From assembly GCA_036823195.1 (NCBI GenBank), contig DAISGI010000014.1, forward strand, positions 1 to 59,368: DNA of 59,368 bases, given 5' to 3'. Source of the DNA: UBA4874 sp002399435 (lineage in GTDB: Bacteria; Bacillota; Clostridia; Caldicoprobacterales; DTU083). A program made the position numbers and the translations under genes. Under the pieces are notes generated by a model. The model was given only the letters and a program-made list of their open reading frames with translations, was not told the origin of the DNA and did not search any database. This document shows positions 1-8,443 of the stretch, piece after piece (positions within the stretch are counted from its first letter, which is position 1; every line of letters begins with the position of its first letter).

Positions 1-646
1 TGAATTTTTCTCCATTTGCTGATTTTAATGCCTTCTCAATAACAGACTTGTCAGATAGATAGGATTGACTTTCTGTATCCAGTAGTTGCTTCACAGGGGT
101 AGGACGCAACATATACTTGTCCAGTATCATCTGTAGTTCATTCGATTTCTCCGCTATATCACCATCTGCAAACATATTTCCCGTTACGGTAACAAATCGG
201 TTTGTTGCCCCTGATACATAGATCTCAACTCCTAGCTTTCTGTTGTTGACATAGTATTTTGCTTTGTCGAAGTCATAGCCTGTGGCCTTAAAGAAAATAT
301 GAAGCCCTTTTTCAGATGGACTGTGTTCCATATAGCAACCACTAAAAGCCTCTACAACAATTTGGGTAACAGGCTTAAGCTTACCGCTGCTATCAAAGCA
401 ATCATCTAAGTCGATAACACATATGTCATTACCCACCAAAAATCCGATACCATCATAATCACTTATAGCAGCTACCGCCGAACTAAAATCTTTAAATGTA
501 CCACGTTGATTTGGTTTTGCCCTTTTTCCTGTTACCGGGTTATAGGGAACTTTGGTTTTTCTACCACTTCGTTCTTCATATTTCCAACAGCAAAACTGTG
601 GCTTATCTTTAAGCATCTGCGGCAAGTTTTCATATTGTATATTCAG
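1..646 (-). CDS. Element-type DNA primase/polymerase, N-terminal part (partial)
   Basis: The minus strand is open from 646 to the window edge, so only about 215 N-terminal residues are visible. The start reads as CTG at 646-644: the codon before it is an in-frame TAA, and AGGAGG lies 8 nt upstream, so translation cannot begin earlier. The first ATG in frame is only 10 codons further in. The protein opens with a QFCCWKYE stretch, followed by KVPYNPVTGKRAKPNQ, then GIGFLVGNDICVIDLDDC and EHSPSEKGLHIFF. This is the pattern of the primase-polymerase-like N-terminus of replication proteins in phages, plasmids and integrative elements of Firmicutes (the acidic DLDDC and the SxxxGxH turn are typical). 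I infer it belongs to an integrative element that extends to the left. The C-terminal helicase part, if present, lies outside the window. Confidence 0.7.
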   Translation of the reverse strand, partial: MNIQYENLPQMLKDKPQFCCWKYEERSGRKTKVPYNPVTGKRAKPNQRGTFKDFSSAVAAISDYDGIGFLVGNDICVIDLDDCFDSSGKLKPVTQIVVEAFSGCYMEHSPSEKGLHIFFKATGYDFDKAKYYVNNRKLGVEIYVSGATNRFVTVTGNMFADGDIAEKSNELQMILDKYMLRPTPVKQLLDTESQSYLSDKSVIEKALKSANGEKF

Positions 647-960
647 TTATTTCACCTCCTTGCCTGTTAAAAATGAGCCGAAATGCTACTGTTCCAGAGG
701 GTTTGCCTTGTTTGACACAACCTCGTTATCTTTCAAGGAATACGCTCGGAATTATCGTCATGGCATATTCTGCTTGAAGTATCTCTTGCGTTTCGGGGTA
801 TTCAGTTGTCAAGGAGCAGTGAGAGAAAAACTATGCTTTCGTTGGGGGATTATTTTTCCTCTCACCTTATAGCCACGGTAGGGCACATTAGTTGAGGATT
901 TTCCAAAAATAATTTTCTTCCTCATCCATAAGCGAAGAATTCTATTGATTCGAACCCCTT
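647..960. other. Intergenic stretch without a recognisable gene
   Basis: This is the leader side of the primase gene. Open frames here are short and have no ribosome site or family resemblance. On the minus strand a TTGACA lies at about 807-812, but no convincing -10 box follows at the right distance. I see no RNA gene with confidence. Confidence 0.4.
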
Positions 961-1004
961 AAAATAAAAAAACAGCCTGTCTATTTGCCAGAAAAGACGG
1001 CTGT
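961..1004 (-). terminator. Intrinsic terminator read on the minus strand
   Basis: ACAGCC-t-GTCT (972-982) pairs with AGACGGCTGT (995-1004). On the minus strand the stem is followed by TTTTTTTATTTT, so it stops leftward transcription. No minus-strand gene lies immediately to its right. It therefore either attenuates a long leader of the primase gene or ends a short untranslated RNA starting around 1.1-1.25 kb. Confidence 0.65.
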
Positions 1005-1019
1005 AATGCATATGCTTTT

Positions 1020-1033
1020 GCTCAAATTTGAGC
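1020..1033. promoter_or_regulatory. Perfect 14-bp palindrome, candidate operator of the HTH regulator
   Basis: GCTCAAATTTGAGC is a perfect dyad. It extends to 22 bp with one mismatched pair. It lies about 200 bp upstream of the regulator and hsd promoter, in the divergent control region. Binding by the regulator encoded at 1273 is inference. Confidence 0.4.
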
Positions 1034-1233
1034 GAAAGTGGTATTAAATTTAAGAAGGCTGAATGTTATAACTTTGACTTTGGTTTTACAAATAGACTTA
1101 CAGACTTTTTTGTCTAAAAGTATTTATTTAAATAATAATCAAAATAAAGGCATACACAACTATCATTATCTTTATTAACATTGTAAAATTACTTCACAAA
1201 CACAGAATTATCATGTTATTTTTGAAGAAAATG

Positions 1234-1242
1234 TGCTATAAT
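1234..1242 (+). promoter_or_regulatory. Extended -10 promoter of the hsd operon
   Basis: TGCTATAAT is a perfect extended -10 element (TG at 1234-1235, TATAAT at 1237-1242). There is no good -35 box, as expected for this class. It lies 30 nt upstream of the regulator start codon, with the ribosome site GAGGTG at 1261 between them. Confidence 0.65.
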
Positions 1243-1272
1243 GGAAAAAACATATATAAAGAGGTGACCAAG

Positions 1273-1494
1273 ATGACCGTTAGCTATAAAAAGCTTTGGA
1301 AATTGTTGATTGACCGCGATATGAAGAAGAAAGATTTACAAGCTGCTGCGGGAATAAGTCCATCGTCAATTTCAAAGCTTTCTAAAAACGAATATGTCAG
1401 TATGGACGTTCTTGTAAAGGTTTGTACGGCACTTGGCGTTGATTTTAAAGATATCATGGAATTAGTGCCTAATATGGTTGAAGAAAGGGAGTAG
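1273..1494 (+). CDS. Small Cro/C1-type helix-turn-helix regulator
   Basis: A 73-residue protein made almost entirely of one Xre-type DNA-binding domain: residues 12-60 give KKKDLQAAAGISPSSISKLS followed by the second helix pair, ending LGVDFKDIMEL. I start it at the ATG at 1273, preceded by GAGGTG; an upstream ATG in frame at 1213 lies on the promoter and has no ribosome site. The stop is 4 nt before the hsdM start, so the two are co-transcribed. Small regulators of this kind at the head of restriction-modification operons commonly act as controllers that delay or limit expression; that role is inferred from position. The AT-rich composition matches the hsd genes. Confidence 0.8.
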   Translation: MTVSYKKLWKLLIDRDMKKKDLQAAAGISPSSISKLSKNEYVSMDVLVKVCTALGVDFKDIMELVPNMVEERE

Positions 1495-1498
1495 AGTT

Positions 1499-3067
1499 AT
1501 GGAAAATAACAGAAAAGAACAGGAACGGGCGGAATTACACCGCACGATATGGAATATGGCAAATGATCTAAGAGGCAGTGTAGATGGATGGGACTTTAAG
1601 CAATATGTTCTAGGTATGCTGTTTTACCGCTACATATCTGAAAATATTACTGCCTATATTAACGCCGGAGAATGGGAAGCTGGCAATACGGAATTTGATT
1701 ATGCCAAGCTATCCGACGAAGAAGCAGAACAGGCACGAGAGGATTTAGTTAAGACAAAAGGCTTCTTTATCTTACCCAGCGAGCTTTTTGAAAATGTCCG
1801 AGCTCGTGCAAAGGACGATGAAAACTTAAATGAAACACTGGAACAGATTTTCAGTAATATAGAAGCATCTGCCCAAGGAACAGAGAGTGAAGATAATTTC
1901 AAAGGTCTGTTTGACGATATTGATGTTAACAGCAATAAGCTAGGTAACACTGTAGTAAAGCGTAATGAAAAGCTGGTTAAGCTAATGAATTCTGTTGGAG
2001 AAATGAAGCTGGGAGATTACAAAGACAATACCATAGATGCATTCGGTGATGCTTATGAGTTTTTAATGGGTATGTATGCATCCAATGCAGGAAAAAGTGG
2101 TGGTGAATACTATACGCCGCAGGAGGTTTCTGAACTCCTTACCCACTTAACATTAGTAGGAAAAACTGAAGTCAACAAGGTATATGACCCCGCTTGCGGT
2201 TCTGGCTCTCTACTGCTAAAGTTTGCAAAAATCTTAGGAAAAGAAAATGTACGTCAAGGTTTCTTCGGTCAAGAAATCAACATTACAACCTACAACCTGT
2301 GCAGAATTAATATGTTCCTGCACGATATTGATTATGACAAATTTGATATTGCCCTTGGGGACACGCTAACAGATCCGCAACATTGGGATGATGAGCCTTT
2401 TGAAGCCATTGTATCAAATCCACCTTACTCCATTAAATGGAAGGGCGACAATGATCCTATTTTGATTAACGATCCCCGTTTTTCTCCAGCGGGAGTATTG
2501 GCTCCTAAATCCAAGGCAGACCTTGCTTTTATTATGCATAGTCTTTCTTGGCTTGCAACAAACGGAACAGCGGCTATTGTTTGTTTCCCCGGTGTAATGT
2601 ATCGCGGTGGTGCTGAAAAGAAAATCAGGCAGTACCTGATTGACAATAACTATATCGACTGTATCATTCAGTTACCGGATAACTTGTTCTATGGTACCAG
2701 CATTGCTACCTGCATTATGGTGCTGAAGAAGTCCAAATCAGAAAATAGTACCTTATTTATCGATGCATCAAAGGAATTTGTCAAGGTTACGAATAACAAC
2801 AAACTAACACAAGAAAATATTGAGACCATTCTTAACGCATTCAAAGATAGAAAAGATATTGAGCATTTTGCTAGGCTTGTGCCAAACAGCGAAATTGCTG
2901 AAGAGGATTATAACCTGTCTGTTTCAACATATGTGGAACAGGAGGATACGAGAGAAAAGATTGATATTGTTGCCCTCAATGCTGAGATAGAAAAGATTGT
3001 GGCGAGAGAGCAGGTTTTGAGGGAAGAAATAGATAAGATTATTGCGGAAATTGAGGTGGGCAAATGA
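1499..3067 (+). CDS. hsdM: Type I restriction-modification DNA methyltransferase subunit HsdM
   Basis: N6-adenine methyltransferase of a type I system. With HsdS it methylates the recognition site and protects host DNA. The start is ATG 1499 with AAGGGAG just upstream, giving 522 residues, a usual length. The N-terminal HsdM helical domain (WNMANDLRGSVDGWDFKQYV) is followed by the SAM-binding motif I DPACGSGS at 230-237 and the catalytic motif IV NPPY at 307-310. A coiled-coil-like C-terminus rich in E, K and I contacts HsdS in the family. The stop overlaps the hsdS start (ATGA). All key residues are present and there is no frameshift, so it should be functional. Confidence 0.95.
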   Translation: MENNRKEQERAELHRTIWNMANDLRGSVDGWDFKQYVLGMLFYRYISENITAYINAGEWEAGNTEFDYAKLSDEEAEQAREDLVKTKGFFILPSELFENVRARAKDDENLNETLEQIFSNIEASAQGTESEDNFKGLFDDIDVNSNKLGNTVVKRNEKLVKLMNSVGEMKLGDYKDNTIDAFGDAYEFLMGMYASNAGKSGGEYYTPQEVSELLTHLTLVGKTEVNKVYDPACGSGSLLLKFAKILGKENVRQGFFGQEINITTYNLCRINMFLHDIDYDKFDIALGDTLTDPQHWDDEPFEAIVSNPPYSIKWKGDNDPILINDPRFSPAGVLAPKSKADLAFIMHSLSWLATNGTAAIVCFPGVMYRGGAEKKIRQYLIDNNYIDCIIQLPDNLFYGTSIATCIMVLKKSKSENSTLFIDASKEFVKVTNNNKLTQENIETILNAFKDRKDIEHFARLVPNSEIAEEDYNLSVSTYVEQEDTREKIDIVALNAEIEKIVAREQVLREEIDKIIAEIEVGK

Positions 3068-4236
3068 GTAAGTTAGATGAATTGATTGCTGAACTTTGTC
3101 CTGATGGGGTGGAATATATACCCTTAGGAGAAGTGCTAAAAAACAATAATGCTCCTAATAGTATTTCAAAGAAATATTACAAAGATAATGGAGATATCCC
3201 AATAATAGACCAAAGCCAAGTGTATATTGCTGGATATACTGATGACGAATCTGCTGTACCACCTATATTGCCTTGTATTATTTTTGGAGATCATACGAGA
3301 GTTGTTAAATATGCAGATCGGAAATTTGCCCAAGGTGATAGTGGAACAAAAGTATTTATTCCCGTTACTGAAGATTTAAACACAAAGTATATTTATTATG
3401 CTTTTTGCAATATTGACATCCCATCAAGAGGATATAATCGTCATTGGACTATTGCAAAAAACATTAAAATTCCCCTCCCTCCACTACCTGTTCAGCAGGA
3501 AATTGTCCGTATTCTGGACAATTTCACAGAGCTTACAGCAGAGCTTACAGCAGAGCTTACAGCAGAGCTTACAGCAAGAAGAAAACAGTATGAGTATTAT
3601 AGGGATCTGCTATTGACTGATCTTAACGAAGATACTGTTAAATGGATTTCGCTTAAAGAATGCACCCTACCAACATCAAATATAAAATGGTCTTTGGAAG
3701 ATGAATCAACAACTTACAAATATATTGATTTAACGTCAGTTGATAGAGAACTACATTATATTACTGAAACACAGGAAATCAATAAAAACAATGCACCAAG
3801 TAGGGCACAACAAATCGTAAAGGCAGGCGATATTTTGTTCGCTACTACAAGACCTTTATTAAGAAGATATTGTTTAATTGATAGTGAGTATGATGGACAA
3901 ATATGTAGCACTGGATTTTGTGTTTTAAGGGCAAATACAGATATTGTTCTACAAAAATGGGTTTTATATCACATTGCATCTTCTTCTTTTTATTATCATG
4001 TTGAAAAGTATCAACAAGGTGCAAGTTATCCAGCAATATCCGACACAAATGTTAAGGATTATCGGATTCCTGTCCCTCCCATTGAGGAACAAGAGCGCAT
4101 CGTAGCTATCCTCGATCGCTTTGACGCTCTCTGCAACGACTTAACCAGCGGCATTCCGGCCGAAATCGAAGCACGGCAAAAGCAATATGAATATTACAGA
4201 GATAAACTGTTATCTTTCAAGGAGGTGACGGCATGA
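3064..4236 (+). CDS. hsdS: Type I specificity subunit HsdS with four-copy central repeat
   Basis: The DNA recognition subunit, 390 residues. Two target-recognition domains (about 1-145 and 190-350) are each followed by a conserved helical region. The two helical regions share the same words: PLPVQQEIVRILDNF and RRKQYEYYRDLLL in the first, PPIEEQERIVAILDRF and RQKQYEYYRDKLL in the second. Between the first conserved region and its continuation lie four perfect 12-bp copies encoding ELTA (residues 156-171). This TAEL-type repeat is the hallmark of the type IC family (EcoR124I and relatives), where copy number sets the spacing between the two half-sites. The gene overlaps hsdM and hsdR by ATGA junctions. 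The TRDs do not let me state the recognised sequence. Confidence 0.95.
   Translation: MSKLDELIAELCPDGVEYIPLGEVLKNNNAPNSISKKYYKDNGDIPIIDQSQVYIAGYTDDESAVPPILPCIIFGDHTRVVKYADRKFAQGDSGTKVFIPVTEDLNTKYIYYAFCNIDIPSRGYNRHWTIAKNIKIPLPPLPVQQEIVRILDNFTELTAELTAELTAELTARRKQYEYYRDLLLTDLNEDTVKWISLKECTLPTSNIKWSLEDESTTYKYIDLTSVDRELHYITETQEINKNNAPSRAQQIVKAGDILFATTRPLLRRYCLIDSEYDGQICSTGFCVLRANTDIVLQKWVLYHIASSSFYYHVEKYQQGASYPAISDTNVKDYRIPVPPIEEQERIVAILDRFDALCNDLTSGIPAEIEARQKQYEYYRDKLLSFKEVTA
3529..3576 (+). repeat. 12-bp x 4 in-frame tandem repeat in hsdS
   Basis: gagcttacagca is repeated four times without a mismatch (3529, 3541, 3553, 3565). Each unit is four codons, so slippage changes protein spacer length without breaking the frame. 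A partial fifth unit (ttcacagag) precedes it. Confidence 0.95.
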
Positions 4237-7200
4237 GCATTTACAACATCGTTGCCAGTACTGATGAAGCAACGGTTGTTGCTGAATATGCAGCTGAATA
4301 TAATGTCCGTCCTGAAAAGTATCAGAGCGAGGCAGAACTTGAGCGGGAGTTTATCAGGCAACTAACTTCCCAAGGATATGAATATATTTCAGTACACAAT
4401 GAAGCTTCATTGATAGAAAATCTCCGAAAGCAACTTGAACTGCTTAATGACTTCACTTTTACTGACAGTGAATGGGATAGATTTTTCACAGAATGTATTG
4501 CCAATACAAATGAGGGTATTGTTGAAAAAACCAGAAAAATTCAAGATGACCATATCCAGATTCTAAAACGTGAAGATGGAACAACAAAGAACATATACCT
4601 TTTGGATAAAAAGAATATCCATAACAATCGTTTGCAAGTTATTAATCAATATGAAGAAGCAGGCGGCAAGCATGAAACCCGATATGATGTAACAATCCTT
4701 GTAAATGGACTTCCGCTGGTTCATGTGGAGTTAAAGAGGCGCGGTGTTGCTATCCGAGAAGCCTTCAATCAGATAAAAAGATACCAGCGTGACAGTTTTT
4801 GGGCGGCTTCTGGTTTATTTGAGTATGTGCAGGTATTTGTAATCTCCAATGGCACCCATACAAAGTATTATAGCAACACCACAAGAAATGCTCATATCAA
4901 GGAACAAAGTAGCAGTGAACGTCGAAGAAGCAAAAAAACAAGCAACAGCTTTGAGTTTACCAGCTTTTGGGCAGATGCAAATAACAAAATTATTCCTGAT
5001 CTTGTGGACTTTACTAAAACATTTTTTGCCAAGCATACCCTCTTAAATATACTAACAAAATATTGTATTTTTACATCTGAAGATCTGCTCCTTGTAATGC
5101 GTCCTTATCAAATAGCTGCTGCAGAACGTATATTATCACGTATTGTAGTATCAACCAACTACAAGAAGATGGGCACAACTGCAGCTGGAGGATATATTTG
5201 GCATACAACAGGCTCTGGTAAGACATTGACCAGTTTTAAGACAGCCCAATTAGCTTCTGCCTTGCCTTACATAGACAAGGTACTGTTTGTCGTTGACCGT
5301 AAAGATCTGGACTATCAGACGATGAAGGAATATGACCGTTTTGAAAAGGGTGCTGCTAATGGTAATACGTCCACAAGAGTTCTTCAAAGACAATTGGAAG
5401 ACAGGGATGAAAAAGGAAATCCTCATGAATACAAAATCATTGTAACCACTATTCAGAAGCTGGATATATTTATCCGTAAAAATAAACAGCATGATATTTA
5501 TAAGAAACACGTGGTACTGATTTTTGATGAGTGCCACCGTTCCCAATTTGGTGAAATGCATCAAGCTATCACGAAGAGCTTTAAGAACTACCATATCTTC
5601 GGCTTTACGGGAACTCCGATTTTTGCTGCTAATGCCAGTTCAGGAGGTAACCCACTGCTTCGTACAACCGAGCAGGCCTTTGGAGAAAAGCTACATACCT
5701 ATACCATTGTGGATGCCATCAATGATGGGAATGTTCTGCCTTTTAGAATAGATTTTATCAATACCATTAAGATGCCTGATTACGTTAATGATAAAAAAGT
5801 CTATAGCATAGATAGAGAAAAAGCCTTAGCAGATCCACAGCGAATCAGTGAAATTGTTTCTTACGTTCTTGAACACTTTGATCAGAAGACGAAGCGCAAT
5901 AGTTATTACACATTCTCTGCGAAATGGGAAGAAGCAGATAAGCACAACCCTAAAAAGATGATAGAAAAGCGTGAAACAAGGCGAGTTGCCGGTTTCAACT
6001 CCATATTTGCTGCTGCATCCATCCCAATGGCAATCAGATACTATAATGAGTTTAAGAAGCAGATAGCGGAAAAGAACCGTAACCTTACCATTGCAACTAT
6101 TTTCAGTTTTAGTGCAAATGAGGAGGAGCCAGATGGACTGTTGCCTGAAGAGGATTTTAATATGGAAAACCTTGACCAGAGCTCCAGAGATTTTCTTGAG
6201 GCGGCTATCCGAGATTACAATTCCACATTTAGTACGAATTACGATACTTCCTCGGATAAGTTCCAGAATTATTATAAAGACCTCTCTCTTCGTGTAAAGA
6301 ATCGGGAGATTGATATATTGATTGTTGTCAATATGTTCCTGACAGGCTTTGATGCAACAACCCTGAATACGCTATGGGTAGATAAAAACCTGAGACAGCA
6401 TGGACTGATTCAGGCTTTTTCAAGAACTAACCGCATCCTAAACAGCGTTAAGACCTATGGTAATATCGTTTGCTTTAGAGATTTGAAAGAAGAAACAGAC
6501 AAAGCTATTGCACTATTCGGCAATAAGGATGCTGGCGGTATTGTACTGTTAAAAACATACGAAGAATACTATAACGGCTATGATGATAAAGGTGAATATA
6601 AGCCGGGCTATGCAGAACTGATTGCAACTCTTACAACACAGTATCCCCTTGGCCAACCTATTATCGGAGAAGAAGCAGAAAAAGACTTTATCCGGTTATA
6701 TGGAGCAATACTTCGACTCAGAAATATTCTTACTTCCTTCGATGACTTCGAAGGAAACGAGATTTTATCTGAAAGGGATTTTCAGGACTATCAGAGCATT
6801 TATATTGACCTGTATCAGGAATATAGAAAAGGTGCTGATGGTGATAAGGAGACTATTAATGATGACATAGTTTTTGAGATTGAACTGGTCAAACAGATAG
6901 AGGTAAATATTGACTACATCCTTATGCTTGTAGCTAAATATCAACAATCCAACTGTAAGGATAAAACCATTCTTACGACTATTGATAAGGCTATCAATTC
7001 GAGTATTGAACTTCGAAGTAAGAAAGAACTTATCGAGCGTTTTATTGAGCAAGTCAATGTATCGACCAAAGTGGATGAGGATTGGCGTAAATTCCTCCAT
7101 GAGCGTAAGGAAGCGGATATTACAGCAATTATAGAAGAAGAAAGATTAAAGCCTGAAGAAACCCGCCGATTCATCGACAATGCTTTCCGAGACGGAATGC

Positions 7201-7334
7201 TTAAAACAACCGGTACAGATATTGATAAAATCATGCCACCTGTATCCCGCTTTGGCGGAGGCAGAGCTGCGAAAAAGCAAGGAATTATCGAGAAGTTAAT
7301 GATATTCTTTGAGAAGTATTTAGGGTTGGTGTAG
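4233..7334 (+). CDS. hsdR: Type I restriction endonuclease motor subunit HsdR
   Basis: The restriction and translocation subunit, 1033 residues, typical of type IC. The nuclease core has D152, then E166-x-K168 in VHVELKRRG, the PD-(D/E)xK arrangement, at almost the same numbering as known for EcoR124I. The superfamily 2 motor follows: Walker A TTGSGKT at 325-331, DECH at 432-435 with HRSQ, motif III GFTGTP near 460, and motif VI near QAFSRTNR. The C-terminal helical part (from about 770) binds the methylase core. The ATG overlaps the hsdS stop. No lesion is seen, so the system looks complete and active. Confidence 0.95.
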   Translation: MSIYNIVASTDEATVVAEYAAEYNVRPEKYQSEAELEREFIRQLTSQGYEYISVHNEASLIENLRKQLELLNDFTFTDSEWDRFFTECIANTNEGIVEKTRKIQDDHIQILKREDGTTKNIYLLDKKNIHNNRLQVINQYEEAGGKHETRYDVTILVNGLPLVHVELKRRGVAIREAFNQIKRYQRDSFWAASGLFEYVQVFVISNGTHTKYYSNTTRNAHIKEQSSSERRRSKKTSNSFEFTSFWADANNKIIPDLVDFTKTFFAKHTLLNILTKYCIFTSEDLLLVMRPYQIAAAERILSRIVVSTNYKKMGTTAAGGYIWHTTGSGKTLTSFKTAQLASALPYIDKVLFVVDRKDLDYQTMKEYDRFEKGAANGNTSTRVLQRQLEDRDEKGNPHEYKIIVTTIQKLDIFIRKNKQHDIYKKHVVLIFDECHRSQFGEMHQAITKSFKNYHIFGFTGTPIFAANASSGGNPLLRTTEQAFGEKLHTYTIVDAINDGNVLPFRIDFINTIKMPDYVNDKKVYSIDREKALADPQRISEIVSYVLEHFDQKTKRNSYYTFSAKWEEADKHNPKKMIEKRETRRVAGFNSIFAAASIPMAIRYYNEFKKQIAEKNRNLTIATIFSFSANEEEPDGLLPEEDFNMENLDQSSRDFLEAAIRDYNSTFSTNYDTSSDKFQNYYKDLSLRVKNREIDILIVVNMFLTGFDATTLNTLWVDKNLRQHGLIQAFSRTNRILNSVKTYGNIVCFRDLKEETDKAIALFGNKDAGGIVLLKTYEEYYNGYDDKGEYKPGYAELIATLTTQYPLGQPIIGEEAEKDFIRLYGAILRLRNILTSFDDFEGNEILSERDFQDYQSIYIDLYQEYRKGADGDKETINDDIVFEIELVKQIEVNIDYILMLVAKYQQSNCKDKTILTTIDKAINSSIELRSKKELIERFIEQVNVSTKVDEDWRKFLHERKEADITAIIEEERLKPEETRRFIDNAFRDGMLKTTGTDIDKIMPPVSRFGGGRAAKKQGIIEKLMIFFEKYLGLV

Positions 7335-7404
7335 CAAATAATCAATACAGCAGATTAAATAAATTGATAGGTTACTATAGAATAAATATTGTGAGGTGAA
7401 ATGA

Positions 7405-8301
7405 TTGGATAAAAAGCAAAAATCTCCATTTGAGCTATTAAGAAATAAGGCTATTCTAGCTATTTTAGACGGTGATTCTCAATTTGGAGAAATAGATGAT
7501 GTAGAGATTTCAATGCCTTATTTAAGTGGCCCGACTATAGTAGAAATTTCCCAATTATTTGGACTGTCTGAAACATACGGATGGAATGGAGGAGCATTAA
7601 GTAGATGGAATTACTTAGATAACCTTCTTAAGCATGGAATTGAGACTAACCGAATTAATGATATTCTTTCCTATCTATTTTCAAAACAGCAATTTACAGA
7701 TAAACTTAAAGGGAAAACACCAGATCAGATTGAAGAGATCTATAATTATATCGTTAAGACAGTAATAGAACAGATTAATGGAATACTTTATTTTGGTGGC
7801 AATAAACTTACTATCATCAATCAAAGATTTCATATTATTCCAATAAATTCTACGATTAAAGTAACTACTCCTCAAGTAAAAAATATTGATCGAGAATACA
7901 TTAAAGATATTTCTGAGAGGGCAATGCTTGATGTGGTAAATGGAAGTTATGACAGTGCAATCACTAAATCTAGAACATTATTAGAAGAAGTATTTTGTTA
8001 TGTTATCGAAAACAAGAATGAAACGCCAACAGACAGTGGAGACATAGGTAGGCTTTATAAGCAAGTAAAAGGGTTATACAATATGCACACAGATAAAAAC
8101 CTTGATAGACGAATCAATACACTACTTTCAGGTTTGGAAAAAATCGTTTCATCTATTGCTGAGATGAGAAACAATAATAGTGATGCGCATGGTGTTGGAA
8201 GTCAAAGAATTAGTATATCTGAGCATCATGCTAGACTTCTTGTAAATTCTGCAATGACTATGGCTGAATTTATACTTTCAGTGGGAAATAATACAAAATA
8301 A
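7405..8301 (+). CDS. Abi_C / HEPN-like protein, probable abortive-infection factor
   Basis: 298 residues. The start is TTG 7405, seven nt after GAGGTG; the ATG at 7401 opens only a three-codon frame. The last 110 residues resemble the abortive infection C-terminal domain (Abi_C): ITKSRTLLEEV, then GRLYKQVKGLYN, then an all-helical stretch ending EMRNNNSDAHG. The R255-N256...H262 spacing fits the Rx4-6H signature of HEPN ribonucleases. The N-terminal 150 residues, with YGWNGGALSRWNYLDNLL, I do not recognise. It lies 70 bp after hsdR on the same strand and before a shared terminator, so it is probably a second layer of phage defence linked to the restriction system. RNase activity is inference. 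Confidence 0.65.
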   Translation: MDKKQKSPFELLRNKAILAILDGDSQFGEIDDVEISMPYLSGPTIVEISQLFGLSETYGWNGGALSRWNYLDNLLKHGIETNRINDILSYLFSKQQFTDKLKGKTPDQIEEIYNYIVKTVIEQINGILYFGGNKLTIINQRFHIIPINSTIKVTTPQVKNIDREYIKDISERAMLDVVNGSYDSAITKSRTLLEEVFCYVIENKNETPTDSGDIGRLYKQVKGLYNMHTDKNLDRRINTLLSGLEKIVSSIAEMRNNNSDAHGVGSQRISISEHHARLLVNSAMTMAEFILSVGNNTK

Positions 8302-8306
8302 TAAAG

Positions 8307-8353
8307 AGACCAGCCACATCAAGCCATTAAGTTTAAATGTGACTGGTCTTTTA
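8307..8353. terminator. Bidirectional terminator at the edge of the AT-rich block
   Basis: AGACCAGCCACAT (8307-8319) pairs with ATGTGACTGGTCT (8337-8349) with one wobble. TTTTA follows on the plus strand and CTTTATTATTTTG on the minus strand. It ends the defence genes and, from the other side, the B12 operon. Confidence 0.8.
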
Positions 8354-8370
8354 CTTTTGCCCCGCTTGAA

Positions 8371-8417
8371 GCTGTTCAGTTAAGTTTTTCTTCAATCCCT
8401 AAGTGAACGCTTCTTTC
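8371..8417. repeat. Imperfect inverted repeat between the two operons
   Basis: gaagctgttcagttaa pairs imperfectly with ttcacttag-type sequence ending gaacgcttc. There is no T-run, so it is not an ordinary terminator. It sits at the composition change. Confidence 0.4.
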
Positions 8418-8443
8418 CAGGTGCTCTTTTTTTGCTTCAAAGT

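Noticed and set aside
552..872. A 106-codon plus-strand frame at the left end
   Set aside because: It overlaps the primase start on the other strand and its ribosome site, and shows no protein family.
945..954. gattcgaacc, resembling a tRNA T-arm on the minus strand
   Set aside because: The flanking bases do not pair into a T stem or acceptor stem, so it is neither a tRNA nor a clear attachment-site remnant.
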